Positions 1 to 11,517 are shown, numbered from the stretch's first letter. The stretch is DNA of 64,000 nt from Schizochytrium sp. CCTCC M209059 (GCA_000818945.1 KN805397.1:352699-416698), one strand, 5' to 3'. A program made the numbers and translations. The notes: generated by a model from the sequence alone, not told the origin.

Positions 1-763
1 CTCATCTTCCGCAGCGAAGCAGGCGCGGCCGAGCTGCGGAAGCTCGCCGGCTGGGCGCAGCTGCTGGACGCGACGGCCGCTCGACTCGAGAGAGAAGCCG
101 GAGGTCGGTCGCTACCCCCGCCGCGGCCAATGGGCGCAGGGAGGCGCCGGGCGCGAACCGGGTCGCAGCCGGCCGGCCGCGGCGTCTGGCCGGCCGTGTG
201 GAGGCGAAGAGGCGTCGCCGCTCCTGGCCGCTGCGAGCGAGCCGCGGCAGGCGACTTGAACCGCTGCGGCGAGATCGCTCGAGCGGTCGGGCGGGCGGGC
301 GAGAGAGAGAGGGAGAGAGGGAGAGCGATCCGCGCGGGCCGCGGGCCGGACTTTTACGAAGTTTACGTTTGCGTTTACGCTTGCGCAATGGCATGGCATG
401 CTGGCGCTGCGCTTGCGGGGAGAGGGCGGCGAGGGAGGCGAGGCGGCGGACGGGCGGGCGTGAAACACGCGCCGTGGGAAAAGCGGGGCCAGGCGGCTTC
501 TCGGGCGCGGCTGGCTGGCAGGCTGGCTGGCAAGGAAAGCAGAGGAAAGCAAAGGAAAGCAAAGGAAAGCAAAGGAAAGCGAAGGAAAGCGCGCTGCGAG
601 TCTAGTCGAGTCTGGCCGAGCACGTCCGTTCTACTCGAGGAAGTGGGCCTGAGGTGAGCGAGGGGAGCGCGTCCTGGGCAGGGCGAAGCGAGCGAGCGTC
701 CGTCGACTTCAAGAGGCGAGCGGCACGGCGGGAGGGCACCTGCCTGCCCCCAGAACAGGACTG

Positions 764-771
<8 letters not shown>

Positions 772-806
<35 letters not shown>
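772..806. repeat. CAG trinucleotide microsatellite
   Basis: An uninterrupted run of about eleven CAG units followed by a degenerate CAGGCAG tail. It lies in non-coding DNA by my reading. Confidence 0.9.
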
Positions 807-807
<1 letters not shown>

Positions 808-1389
808 CAGCAGGCAGGATGGAGAGCGGCGGATGTCGCATTAGCAGAGGAGGCACGTGCAGGCAGAGACGCCGAGCCCACACCTGGAGGTGCAAAGAGA
901 GCAAGATTTGTCGCGCTGACCGCGGCCACGCGGCAGGCGATTGGACCGAGGCCTATCTGCGCGGCGACAGCAGCGGCAGCGGTCCCACGAGGAGAAAGGA
1001 TTGCGTGAAGTAGGGCTATATACATTCGCCGTGTAGTGGTTCCGCCGCCAGGATCAAGACTGCCAGGCCAATCGCAAACACATTCCTTCTTTCCTCCCCC
1101 CCCACCTTCGTTCCTTTCCTTTCCTTTCCTTTCCTTTCCTTTCCTTTCCTTTCCTTACAGGCCGGGGCAGTCACGGACCGGCCGGAGGTGTGGGGCTTGG
1201 CAAAAAGAGGACGCGGCTAGACCTCCCACAGCTAGCACAATCTCGGTAAAAGACCTCGCAGCTGTGGACCTCCCGCGTATTCCCTTTCCCCCTGACTCGT
1301 GGACGCGACGCCCTCCTGGCTTCGGAGGTCTCGCCTCGCCTCGCCTCACCTCGCCTCACCTAGCCTACTCTGCCTGGCCTGGCCTGGCC

Positions 1390-1432
1390 TCGTCTCGTCT
1401 CGTCTCGTCTCGTCTCGTCTCGTCTCGTCTCG
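1390..1432. repeat. CTCGT pentanucleotide microsatellite
   Basis: Tandem CTCGT units follow a CTCGC/CTCAC-rich tract at about 1325-1372, so the same pentamer family drifts over about 100 bp. Confidence 0.85.
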
Positions 1433-3638
1433 GGCCTTCTGGAGGCAGAGACGCTAAGGCGCGCACTTTTCGCGAGGCAACACGTGGCCGCAGTGCAGGG
1501 TGCAGCGATCCCGAGCTGGCCTGTCGTCGGGGGCCGGCGAACGTAAACGCCTTGAACGGACAGGGGCACGAGGAAAGGCGAGGAATGAATGGGAGGCCTA
1601 GGTGAATGGGTAAAGTGCAGGACAGGCCGTGGCTGGTGTGGCTAGCTGGCTTGGCTGGCTGGCTTGCTGAAGGTAGAGTGACCGGAGGCGACCGTCGCTG
1701 GGGGGCGAGGCGCCCACACCGGCCCACAACTGCGGGCCTGCAGAGGCAGGGCAGAAAGAAGAGTAAAGGGAGGTGGAAGAGAGTCACGAAGAGGCCCAGA
1801 GGGGTGCAGGGAGGGAAAGGGCCCGCCGGCCCTTCACCCGCTCCGAGACCGCGCCGTACCGCGCGCGCCGTGCCACCGACGGCGACGCGGCGACACGGGC
1901 AGGGCCGGTACCACTTCGGCATTCATAGTGCAGCCTCTCGCGCTCTTGACTAGGAAAGCAGGCAGGCAGGCAGGCAGGCGTGCGGCGGCCCGCTCTCGGT
2001 GTTAGGCTATTGGTCGGTAGCTGGAGTACCCCCTGCGTGTGCACGTGCACAAGTGCTCGACGGGAGTCTGCACCCACATGAAAATCATTGCATGGATGGC
2101 CAGCATTGAGGGGTGAATGAGTTAACTGGTTAGAGATCAAAGTATAACTCACGTTAAGCGATGACGAGGACGAAGGACACAACTCGTACCATCCGTGGCA
2201 GTCTGCAGGCGACAGGCCCGCCTCGTGTCCTGCGTGTGAAAGTGCAGGTGTTGCGCGGACGACGAGGGTGTTGCAAAGCATGCGGCGTGGCACGGCCTGG
2301 CTGAACAAACAGTGTTGTGCAGTGAAGTGCTTTGCAGCGCCGTGCAGTGTCGCGCGGGACAAAGACGCCGACATCTGGCCTGGTGTGGCCTGGTGTGGCC
2401 TGGTGTGGCCTAAACTGGTCCAGTTTGGCTGCTGGCCCGATGAGGTCGGCCCGCCGCGCGAACGTTAGCGCTGCGTCAGCTTGCTAGCCAGTTTAAGCTG
2501 CCTGCACACCGCTTCGATAAAGGATAATAAGGCAATTCAACTAGGTTTAACGCTGCACAACAGAGGCGAACAGGCCGTTTTCGAAGATTGGCCAGGCTTG
2601 CATTTACCCTGGCATCTTTTTGCTCCCTTTTTCCTTTCCTTTACAACAAACCTCGGCCCTCGTGCTCTTTATTGTGTCCGGCGCTGCAGCATTGCGCAAG
2701 TGCAATCCCACGCTCGCGTGCGCGTGCCGGAACAGCTCGACTTTGTTTATTACTTTGTAAAAGTGACATCGCACGCTCCGACCGCGCGCCAAGTGCTTAG
2801 ACTTTTTCTTGATGCTCTCAATCTTGTGGCTGCTATCAAGTGCGCAGGAGAAAGGTTCATGGCCACTGGACACAAAAATCCGAATAAATGCATGATTGGC
2901 CACTTTGAGCTCCGATGAACACGAACATAGAAACTGCTCCCTTTCCTTCTTCTTCTCCTTTTTCCTCTCCAGAAAGGCGTCTTACATCAGCCTTTCGTTC
3001 GAGCATATCTCGGCAGAGCCTACCGGACGAATGGCATGATGGAGAAAGGAAGTTTGCAGCTCCTTCGTTAGGCCCCGGATCGAGTTGCGCTCGTTTTGGA
3101 TTACAGCGTCCTAATAAAGGCGTAGTCCCTTACATTCGTTTTCGCGATGCGCTTTTGCTTGCACCAATAATCTCCTCGTTGCGAGCGTCTTTGAACTTTT
3201 GACAATATTCCTTCGTCTCAATGCGTGCATGCTTGCTTGTCTTAAGGGTTAGACGAACGATCAGTTCAACTAGCTCTCACGTTATGAAATTGAGAACATC
3301 AGCTAAATGGCAACAACAAATACAAAAACAACAACAACAACAACAACAACGACGACAACGATTATAATTATAAAGACGCAAAAAGCCTTAGTCTTGCGAA
3401 GAGCTCTCAAATAGGAAAATATTTGCCATGAAGTGCTCACATATACATCAACACAGTCTCTGGCTCGGTATCTACAAAGCTCGATGTATGCGGAAAAGCA
3501 GTGCTTCTCGAAAGCCTGAAACGCGACGCTTTATTTGAAGCGCAGAGAGCTAAACCCTTTGTGTGAAGCAAAGAGCGCGATGCTCTTCTCCTCAGTCGAA
3601 AGCAATGCTTCTTCGAAGCTGAAAGGGGAAACAACTCT

Positions 3639-4160
3639 TCAAAGCTCTGGCATTTGTCCAGGTACGGTAGGAGCCGAGCTCTTTTGCCTGCGCAGCGAGG
3701 TCTTCATGCGCATAATCAGGGGTGTTGGCGACCCTTTCTTGCGCTCCGTGCTCTTTGATTTGCCACTCTTTTTCTTACGACGAAGCGTACTCGCTTGAAT
3801 ACGCTCAATGTCATGTTGGATCTGCAGCACGGCCTCGAGGTCCTCGTCAACAGTCCGCAGCACCTGAGATGCCCGAGCTAAGTTGGAAAATTCGAGTGCC
3901 GCAAGGTAAGGCGTCCCTTGTTTGCAGCTCTTGTGCACCTTGGCGCGCAGCGTAACATCTTCTTGTCTTTGCGCCTCTGGGTCGAGATCCTCCGGATTTT
4001 CCTCCTCGATGTCCTTCCGCGTCTCCTCATCGTCAGTCGCGCACTCGTCGTCTCGCAAGTCCCGCGTATCGGGCCATGTTCCCGTTTTCCGTGAGGATAC
4101 CGACGAGTCTCGTGCGCCCGACGCTCGCAACGCTCGGGAGAGAGACTTGCGAAGGCTCAT
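3639..4160 (-). CDS. Hypothetical acidic/basic protein, paralogue of the gene at 6075-6578
   Basis: Encodes about 173 residues of unknown function. I chose the ATG at 4158-4160 because the protein then begins MSLRKSLSRALRAS, which lines up with MSLRASLHRSLNAS of the neighbour at 6075-6578. Other shared blocks are an acidic middle (ATDDEETRKDIEEE here), a hydrophobic block AALEFSNLARASQVL against ATLEFAPLEPADVL, and a coiled-coil-like block ending in a basic run (IQASTLRRKKK against IRSLRRRKEAAAK). The C-terminus is Lys/Arg/Ser-rich. There is no signal peptide or membrane segment. A 17-codon in-frame upstream extension exists and would reach 4211. The two genes look like a tandem duplication; neither matches a family I recognise. 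Confidence 0.6.
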   Translation of the reverse strand: MSLRKSLSRALRASGARDSSVSSRKTGTWPDTRDLRDDECATDDEETRKDIEEENPEDLDPEAQRQEDVTLRAKVHKSCKQGTPYLAALEFSNLARASQVLRTVDEDLEAVLQIQHDIERIQASTLRRKKKSGKSKSTERKKGSPTPLIMRMKTSLRRQKSSAPTVPGQMPEL

Positions 4161-4295
4161 TTTCTCCTCTCGCGTCTCCTTGCTCGCTCTGCGTCGCTCT
4201 GCGGGCCTCAATGCGTGGGCTTCTGCGCCTTCCTCTGCGGGTCACTTGGTCTCTTAATTCTTGCCAGAGGCCACGAAGAAAAGAAGAGGGGGGGG

Positions 4296-4337
4296 NNNNN
4301 NNNNNNNNNNNNNNNNNNNNNNNNNNNNNNNNNNNNN
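4296..4337. other. Assembly gap inside a poly-G tract
   Basis: Forty-two N positions are flanked by G homopolymers on both sides (8 G before, 13 G after). The gap probably marks an unresolved G run and not missing gene sequence. Confidence 0.95.
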
Positions 4338-6074
4338 GGGGGGGGGGGGGTTGTTAGGCCTCTACTTGTCGAGGGACTTGTTCCGTTGCATGTTTGCTTG
4401 CACGATGCTAGCCCTGCTCGCTCGACATTCCATCACGTTCACCCAGAATTGACACGTGAGAGACCCCGATGACTGGTGGAGCGTGAAGTTCAAGTTTCTA
4501 ATCGCGCTTGGCAAGTGAAAAAGCCTAGGACAAGTAAGCTGGCAAGCTGGCTTGCATACTTGAACGAGAATCACACACCCGAATTGGCCGTTCCAACATC
4601 TTTCAATATTCCGAATATACAAGCTATAAAGCTGAAAATTGAGATTCTCTAGCTTCGTCTGAGGTCCTGTCACTGTTGTCCAGAGAGGTGGCCGGCCAGA
4701 CGTTGGTCTTTGCACACACCTACAAGGAGCAGCACTCACTCACTCTGGCTCTTGATTCAGTATTTTATTATTTAGTGCACAATAGTGTGCACAAGCCAAT
4801 TAGCAAGCAAGCTGGCACACACGCAAGCAAGAGCCTGCGCAGGCTGACAGGAAGCCAGCAAACAGACAAGTAGACTCACCAGTCGCGATCCACGCGCCGC
4901 GAGCTCGGCCACGCGATCCCACTCGCAGGCTCGACACACGATTCACACCTCCATCGAGCATGTCACCTGCATATTGCTGCTACTTTGAACGATGGCGTCA
5001 ACGATGCCGGCCGACCTCGCGCGCGTGTGAACCTCAAGCGTCCCTGGTGTGTAGAAAGTGTGAAGGTTTTTTAGTAGGAGAAGCAACACTTTTCGTGGCC
5101 ATCGCAAGAAAGCCAGTCAGTTACAGGAAGCGTCGATTGATAAGAATTCCACGATACAGAGCCTATATACCTTGCTTACCCCTTGGCCGAAAAGGATCCC
5201 AAAGCAAAGCTCAGCTGCATCCAGGGGACGATGACCACCGACCAACGAGCAACTAGCAGGGCAGCATCAAGCACCCATCAGGTCAACACCACCTCCTTTA
5301 AGCAGCAAAGAAAACAGCCAATGCGAAGAGTTTCCGCATCAAGCCTCAATCCTTCAGGTTAGTATGCCAAGGCAAACATGATCTTATTTGATTCAAGCCT
5401 CACATCCAAACGCAGATTCAGAAAAGTCTAGTACCTTCCGATCTTATTTTCGGGTAATAAGTAGCCTACGCCCACGACAGCGACAGAGCGTGCTTTGATC
5501 GTAAACATTGCTAATCCCCTTTCTCAGAGACACTTGTCTTCCGCCTGTGAAGAGACAAGGTCAGTGATCTAGATCCGCGAGGGCCATAATTAAGATCCGC
5601 AAAGGCAATGATTAAGATCCGCGTCGGCTAGCGTCTCGACCATATCGTACAGTCATTCCCTCACCTGAACCTGCACCTCTTGCTGAACTGTCGATTGGCG
5701 GCACGTCATAAGCTCAAAGGAAAACCGTCCTACAATCGCTCGGTCAAAAAGTACAAGATCTAGCACAAGATCTACTTGTCCACGAACAGTCGTATACGTA
5801 GTACGAATGTGGCCGTGCGTGCGGAGCAGATCACGACAATTCTGGCTCTTGCCGTTGCGTCATACTTTCAACACTTTTTTTTTTTCAGGGTTAGTATAGT
5901 TTGGTCAAGGTTGTGTGCAACTCGGGTCCTCGCTTGCAGTCAGGCAAGGGGTGCATTGCGCTGTAAGCTTCACGCGCATCAATCAATGGTCAAGGTGGTA
6001 AATGATCGGTCCACAGGCTTGCGTGAAGAAAAGGGAGGCATGGCGAAAAGAAGAGCGGCATGCGTCACGTTCAT
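4338..6074. other. Intergenic DNA, no gene seen
   Basis: AT-richer DNA between the two paralogous small genes. Reading frames are short and show no recognisable domain. The T run at about 5875-5886 and GATCCGC repeats at about 5570-5625 are the only visible structures. Confidence 0.55.
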
Positions 6075-6578
6075 TCAAAAGCTTGGGCGCCTCCCTTCCG
6101 AGGCCTCGGGCAACCGTAAGCTCTTGATCAACTTTCGGCCAGTACGGAAAATTCCGGTGCCCCGTCTGCCACTCCTCGCGGGCTGAGGAGGTGCCGCCGC
6201 CGCCCCCGAGTCAGAATCTTCATCGGCAAATGCCTTTGCAGCAGCTTCCTTGCGCCTTCGCAAGCTTCGAATGCGGTCGAGCACCTGTTCCATCTTCTTT
6301 GCCTGCTCAGGTTCCTCCTCGTCCGAGGAAAGCACGTCAGCCGGCTCCAAGGGGGCAAACTCGAGCGTGGCCAACACTGCGGCAGCTCGAATTCCCTCTT
6401 TCCGCTTCTCATCGCCGTACTCGTACTCCTCGTTCTCGTCAAAGATTTCTTCGCGGTCCTCCTCCTCCTCCTCCTCGTCGTCGTCGTCGTTCTCGCTTGC
6501 GCGCGTCGGCGTCCGCGCCATGAACGAGCTCCGCGAGCTCGCGTTTAGCGACCTGTGCAGAGACGCACGCAGCGACAT
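6075..6578 (-). CDS. Hypothetical acidic protein, paralogue of the gene at 3639-4160
   Basis: Encodes 167 residues beginning MSLRASLHRSLNAS. An Asp/Glu-rich run lies at about residues 30-50 (NDDDDEEEEEEDREE), followed by a short hydrophobic block (AAAVLATLEFAPLEPADVL), a second acidic patch (SSDEEEPEQ), a coiled-coil-like Lys/Arg-rich segment and a basic C-terminus (GRRGTGIFRTGRKLIKSLRL). The order of blocks matches the neighbouring gene on the same strand. The composition suggests an intrinsically disordered, probably soluble or nuclear protein, but no function can be assigned. The start is supported by the shared N-terminus of the two genes. Confidence 0.65.
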   Translation of the reverse strand: MSLRASLHRSLNASSRSSFMARTPTRASENDDDDEEEEEEDREEIFDENEEYEYGDEKRKEGIRAAAVLATLEFAPLEPADVLSSDEEEPEQAKKMEQVLDRIRSLRRRKEAAAKAFADEDSDSGAAAAPPQPARSGRRGTGIFRTGRKLIKSLRLPEASEGRRPSF

Positions 6579-6640
6579 GGCCCCTTTGCTTTCGTTCGAG
6601 CAAAAATCGATCCCTAGCTTCTTCGTGCCTTACGCCTTGT

Positions 6641-6671
<31 letters not shown>

Positions 6672-8528
6672 GAGCAGCACCTCTGCCTGGCCTGAGGACG
6701 CCTCGACGGGTGTTCAGTCTGTTCGGAGCGCGTGCAGCCTTTGCAAGAATGGCTGATGCACACACGCTGCTGCCGAGGCTCTGTCGAGACGTTCTCGAGG
6801 CGCCCTGTGCGTCCACGCGGTCCGTGTCGTCGGCGCGCGCTGCGAAGCGGTCTGCACGCCTGCGCGTGCTGTCCCTTGTTTGCCTGCTTGCCTGCTTGCC
6901 CGGCTGCCTGCTATTGCGTGCTCGCTGGCTGTGCACCGGGCCAACATGCCAGCCACCAGGCCAGCCACAGCAGCGTGCCTTCCTTGCCTTCTGGTTGTGG
7001 TTGGTTGCCAGCCAGGTTAGCCCAGGGTGGCGCACGTCAGCTTTCGCACGAGACAGAACCTTGCGGCCCTCTTCCGAATCTTAGAGGGGGCAAGCGTCCT
7101 ACCTCGTCTCTCGCCGCGCCTCGCCTCGCCTCGCCTCGCCTCGCGAACGCACGTGCGCGGATACCGCGACGCGGCCTTGCCGTGGGCCGTGGTCTTGTCG
7201 CCACGGTCGTGGTGAACGCGCGAGCCCATACGAGCGACGGGCCTCATCGTGCTTGCCTGCCTGCTTACTGACCTCGGCACGCAAAATCTAAGAATCCCTC
7301 TCAAGCAAAGGGTGGATGGGGAAAAGAAAAGCTTCGCGGCGGGCGGTCTTGCCCTCGTTGCACGACGAGCCAGCGCCATCCGATTGCCGAGATTCGGCCC
7401 ACTTGCCGAGTCAGGGCCGGCCCACATGCCGAGACAGGGCCGGCCGGGCCCACTTGCCGGGCCCACTTGCCGGGCCCACTTGCCGGGCCCACTTGCCGGG
7501 CCCACTTGCCGAGACGAGGCGCTTTTGTTCGAAGCAAGGCAGTCACGGGGATACCACGGAGGTCGACTTGATGCCACAAAGTATGAGGAAAGCACAGCTA
7601 GCCAGATGCAGACAGACTGCAAAGCTTCACATAAAACGAAGAGCAGCCAACCAAAGCCTTTCTATCTCAATAAGAGTAAATGAAGAGCCAAAGGGCTTGA
7701 CTTCACCTTCATCAAGCTATGACGATACTCGTATACCCTGCCAAGACTCATAACGAAGAGCACAAGGCGGCCTTCGGCGAAGTTCAAGCTTTGGCTCAAG
7801 CTGTCCGAATACGTAGCTCTCAAGGGACGACTTTCATGATCCTTTACTATGTCTCGACATCATGGGCGACAATGCGTTGCCGTGAAGGAAAGCGCCCATG
7901 GTGTTCTTGCTATGATGCAAGGGTCCTCGCATGATTGATGCGCGCAAGTCAGCAAGGACTGTTTGGTTAAAATCGCAAAGTAGACGCCGGGCCAAGGCGA
8001 CCACGTACCTGCGGAGTCAAAATGTCGGCTACGCTGACAATAATTATGAGTCATTTCTGCACGGAACCTGGCATCGTGCGGACTCACAATCGTCATTGTC
8101 AAAGAACCGCAAGTAATTTGCCTACCAAGAGTCGATGATTGTACGCAAGCCCCCATGACGTTTGCTTCTCCTTCTCAAGCTCCTCGTATGAGCAAACAAC
8201 ACTCCGCTTTGATCTGAACACATTGACCCAACGAGATGTCATCCATCATCTGTTCTTTGCCCCGAGTGCGATAACAATTTTGTTGTTTTCAACATCAGCA
8301 TTGATTATTGAGAAAGAGAAAGCAGGTTTTCGAACGGTATGCAAAAGCACATCAGCCATAACTCCACTCCGTCGCTCCTCCACAATGCATCACATCACGT
8401 AGGGCCAAACTCAAAAAAGGATAGTTGGCGGGGCTACATGCAAGCAATCGAATCGAAAAATGAGGATGTGACGTGGCCAAAACAAGAATCAGGGGATTCG
8501 AGAGAAGATAGCTGCAAGAGAAAACACG
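6579..8528. other. Intergenic DNA with microsatellites
   Basis: Holds an AGC triplet run (about 6643-6676), a GCCTC tract (about 7109-7143) and a 13-bp tandem array (about 7437-7512). From 7.6 kb the DNA is AT-richer, with only short frames. No gene is supported. Confidence 0.55.
7437..7512. repeat. 13-bp tandem repeat array
   Basis: About five head-to-tail copies of GGGCCCACTTGCC, preceded by degenerate relatives (CCCACTTGCCGAG, CCCACATGCCGAG) from about 7400. There are no spacers, so this is a minisatellite and not a CRISPR array. Confidence 0.9.
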
Positions 8529-9206
8529 ATGGCGCCCGTTGCGTGGATGGGACTCAGCGAGGCAGTGAGCCTAGCGCTCGTTGTCACCATGGCGCTCTTG
8601 GCTGCGCCGCTTCCGCGGAGCGTCGTGGAAACCGCGCTCGCGGTTCGTCCGGGTCTGGTCATGCTCATTGCCGCGGCGTCCACTTCGCTCGTGCCCTTCG
8701 CAGAAAGCGTGGTCGGCCTCGTCGACTACAAGCCGCGGAGCGACGCCCACGGCTACGAGTCGGATCCTCGCTGGCAGTCGCTCGTCATTACCACGTACCG
8801 ATCATCCATGGTCGGAGCCCTCTTGCTAACTTTCGTGCTCTTTACCTCGGTCTGCAGCCGTTTGGTCAAGGCGCAGGCTGCGGAGGAGCGCATGAGCAAA
8901 AACTTGCAAACGCTCGAGAAACAAGCCAAGGCCGGCTCTGCTCAATCGATTAAGATGCTTCATGAGGCCGCACAAAAGGCCGGGACCGATGGCGGCGCCC
9001 CGGAAATCGCCGCCAAGTTGGAAAAACTCATGGCAGAAAATGCGCGTCTCAAGCGCGAAGCCGAGGCCGCGTCCAAGGAGTGCAACATTATCAAAGAGCA
9101 GAGCAAGGCTTTCAAGAACGAACATGAACGTCTCATTGACCAGATTGCAAAGCTCGAGGCCACCGCAGACAAAGTAGCGTCGACCGAGCCCAAAAAGGAC
9201 CGATAG
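8529..9206 (+). CDS. BAP31/BAP29-like ER membrane protein
   Basis: Encodes 225 residues with the layout of the B-cell receptor-associated protein 31 family: three hydrophobic segments in the N-terminal half (about residues 8-28, 40-62 and 94-112), then a long hydrophilic coiled coil rich in Glu, Lys and Ala (about 115-215), and a C-terminus reading KKDR. Two lysines at positions -4 and -3 form a dilysine ER-retrieval signal, as in animal BAP31. Family members act in the ER membrane in export and quality control of transmembrane proteins; that role is inferred here. The polar start of the coiled coil (LVKAQAAEERMSKNLQTLEK) matches the family pattern. The ATG at 8529 is the natural start. The gene converges on DONSON, with about 196 bp between the stops. 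Confidence 0.8.
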   Translation: MAPVAWMGLSEAVSLALVVTMALLAAPLPRSVVETALAVRPGLVMLIAAASTSLVPFAESVVGLVDYKPRSDAHGYESDPRWQSLVITTYRSSMVGALLLTFVLFTSVCSRLVKAQAAEERMSKNLQTLEKQAKAGSAQSIKMLHEAAQKAGTDGGAPEIAAKLEKLMAENARLKREAEAASKECNIIKEQSKAFKNEHERLIDQIAKLEATADKVASTEPKKDR

Positions 9207-9402
9207 AGGCAGGCTTCAATTTCTTCGATCCAATCGTCCGTGCTCAATCCACGATCTGCCGGCCTTGTGCACGCAAGTTAGCGAACGTCTACACCCAGGG
9301 TCTAGGCCAAGGCACCGAGACGACGTGAGGCCGAGAGGCCAAGGTCAAGACCTAGTCTGTATACAAAAGCAAAGCCAAATTGTTCGATTCGATCTGGATG
9401 TT

Positions 9403-11517
9403 TTACAACTCTGAGACCTCGACGCGTCCTGCGCCGAGACTTAGCGCAACCTCGGCTTTAAGAGGTGGCTGCGTCATACCCGAGCCCAATCCATGCCTCG
9501 ATGCCATCTTGTGTAATGCCTCATTAAATAGATGTGTATTGGGATCTGCTTGCAGACGCACCGTCAACGACTGTCCTCGCCGATTTGGAACAGCATTTGC
9601 GATAGCTCGTAAGATCGTGGCCATTTGTGGCGCCGCTGTAGGGCCGCTTAGCTTGAGCGTATCCACTTCTCTAGCCTCCCTTCCATGTGCAATTTTCACA
9701 AGTCGTGGCACGCTCCGAGGCGGCGCCTGACACATGGCATGCAAAAATGGCACGGGCGAAACGAGCTGTGGGCATTCGTGAAGGCCGTTGCGTTGCACGA
9801 TGCGATTCATGAGTACATTGAATAATCCGTGCACTGCTTGACGCCCCACAAAGCCAAGCAACGAGCGTAATCGATCGTCAGAGCCAATCATGCTCGAGGC
9901 ACGTGTAAGCAGGGCACTCCGTGTTGCGCCCGCCCCGCGGCTTGCGCTTGCAGATCTCGAGTAAGCGCGCAACTCGTCCTGGAGCTCGGGGTCAATCGTG
10001 GACATGTCCTTTTCCAGTGAGCTGTCCAATGGACATTCGAATTTAACCTGACAGCGAGTCAACTGGCTTCGTAAGCTCGCTGACGATTGCGAGAGGACAG
10101 CACAAACGGGCGCCTCCGGGTCCGCGCCGAGTTGTCCGCGGCCCATGAAGAGCCCAACGACTCCGCTGTCCGCGTCGTTGACGTAGAAATACGGGCATTT
10201 GTCCTGTTCAAGCAAAGACATGACTGACTTGAAAGACTCACCCCATTTGCATCTCTTGTCGAACAGGAAATGGCCTTCACCGCTGCCTACTGCCCCTGCG
10301 CCCGAACCTGCGTCACCCCCCATATGTCGCCGCGTTCCCCTTGCGCCCACTCCTATCGCTCCTCCGCCATCTTGCTGCATACCTTCCCCTTGCTGTGACG
10401 TTATCGACGTGGTTGCTTGCAAGCCTCCACTTCCTATTCCGCCAATGCCTCGCGATCGCTCGCCTGCCTCAGCTGGGCCGTCCGACGATCCATCCACGCG
10501 CTGTTGACAGTGAAGCTTAAAATTTGCAGGCACAATATTTTGCAGCCGATTGAGGTCGGCCGCACTTGGGCCTTGTGATGCGGGATACTCAAAATGGCTC
10601 AGCAACGATAAGAGATCCCGATCACTGTTGTCTCCAATGACAGCCTTGCGAATTCCGGCAACAATGTCCAAAGGCATCCACAGCCGCTCTGCCCAATCGA
10701 GGCCGTCACTTTCGCGAGACTCGATTGTCATCGTCTGAGCCAGAGACCAATTAGGAATATGTCGTCGCGCTACTTCTGCCAAGGCAACGCGAGGACGTTG
10801 CTGTCCTGTACCTGCTGCGCAAGACATTAATCCATTGCTTCTTGACATTCCAGATCCTTCACTCCTGCTCAAAGCGCTGCGAAAGTTGCTCATCGACGTC
10901 GCGCTTTCCCGACTATTTGCTTGCGCTGCCCCGGCGCTTGCCTTGACGCGAAAAGATGACGACGTTATTGTCGTCGCTGCCTGACCAGCACGACTCGTGT
11001 CCATCGCTCCCAAAAAGTCGGCGTACAAGTCCATAGAATTGCTGTTCGGTCCAAGAACATCGTCCACAGGAACGTGCTTTACTCGGTTGGCCGAGGACGC
11101 CTTTTCGTCGTGGTCATCCTTGGTCTCGGTGGGCTCTTTGTTTCGCTGCATGGTCGATGGCGACAGCTGGCGTCTCTTGATGCCACTGCCTTGGGCGTTC
11201 TTGGGCACAAAGGACGAAAACGGCGCCGGACGTTTGCCTGGTCGCCTTCCTCGCCCTTTGGCCGCAGACAGCGGCGGAGGTTGCGGCGCTGGCTGCCCGC
11301 CACGCCCGCCGTCATTCTCCTTGCCCCGTGTCTCGCTCTGCGCGGGTTGCTGCTGGCCCTCCTGCGCCTGGAGAGACTGCAAATCCTTGCTGCTGCTGCC
11401 GCCGCCGCCGCTGTCGTTCTCCTCGTGCTGGCCGCCAACCTCTGGCGCCTCCAAGGTCGTCGCCGCCGACGCCGCCGACGCCGCCGTCGCGCTCGCCTCG
11501 CCGTCCCGGTGAGCCAT
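9403..11517 (-). CDS. DONSON: DONSON homologue (replisome / CMG-assembly factor)
   Basis: Encodes 704 residues. The first 250 or so are low-complexity (Ala, Gly, Gln, Ser, Pro). The conserved part starts with HIPNWSLAQTMTI (about 253-265), the counterpart of the family's P-x-DWSLK motif. It continues with WGESFKSVMSLLEQDKCPYF (about 425-444), matching the DONSON block for a small domain ending in CPYFYV, and ends with a block containing HGLFNVLMN and LVSPVPFLHA that fits the family C-terminus. DONSON proteins help assemble and stabilise the CMG replicative helicase in the nucleus. A Gly/Gln-rich insert (about 344-415) separates two conserved blocks. I prefer the ATG at 11515-11517; another lies six codons upstream. 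It is divergent from CDC6, with about 220 bp between start codons. Confidence 0.75.
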   Translation of the reverse strand: MAHRDGEASATAASAASAATTLEAPEVGGQHEENDSGGGGSSSKDLQSLQAQEGQQQPAQSETRGKENDGGRGGQPAPQPPPLSAAKGRGRRPGKRPAPFSSFVPKNAQGSGIKRRQLSPSTMQRNKEPTETKDDHDEKASSANRVKHVPVDDVLGPNSNSMDLYADFLGAMDTSRAGQAATTITSSSFRVKASAGAAQANSRESATSMSNFRSALSRSEGSGMSRSNGLMSCAAGTGQQRPRVALAEVARRHIPNWSLAQTMTIESRESDGLDWAERLWMPLDIVAGIRKAVIGDNSDRDLLSLLSHFEYPASQGPSAADLNRLQNIVPANFKLHCQQRVDGSSDGPAEAGERSRGIGGIGSGGLQATTSITSQQGEGMQQDGGGAIGVGARGTRRHMGGDAGSGAGAVGSGEGHFLFDKRCKWGESFKSVMSLLEQDKCPYFYVNDADSGVVGLFMGRGQLGADPEAPVCAVLSQSSASLRSQLTRCQVKFECPLDSSLEKDMSTIDPELQDELRAYSRSASASRGAGATRSALLTRASSMIGSDDRLRSLLGFVGRQAVHGLFNVLMNRIVQRNGLHECPQLVSPVPFLHAMCQAPPRSVPRLVKIAHGREAREVDTLKLSGPTAAPQMATILRAIANAVPNRRGQSLTVRLQADPNTHLFNEALHKMASRHGLGSGMTQPPLKAEVALSLGAGRVEVSEL

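Larger units (their letters stand above)
1..3638. other. Repeat-rich stretch without a recognisable gene
   Basis: I see no supportable gene here. The long open frames in the first 2 kb are Arg/Pro/Ala-rich, overlap on both strands and follow GC-rich simple repeats. Repeats present: AAAGG/AAAGC units at about 532-591, a CAG run at about 772-806, TTCCT units at about 1110-1155, CTCGC/CTCAC then CTCGT units at about 1325-1432, a CAGG run at about 1951-1980, three copies of a 10-mer (TGGTGTGGCC) at 2381-2410, and CAA triplets at about 3330-3356. From about 2.5 kb the DNA becomes more AT-rich and featureless. A promoter or UTR of a gene beyond the left edge cannot be excluded. Confidence 0.6.

Noticed and set aside
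1036..1605. Pro/Arg/Ser-rich open frame in the first 2 kb
   Set aside because: Consists of translated TTCCT and CTCGT repeats with competing frames on the other strand.
7437..7512. Possible CRISPR-like array
   Set aside because: Units are head-to-tail with no spacers, and the genome is eukaryotic; it is a minisatellite.
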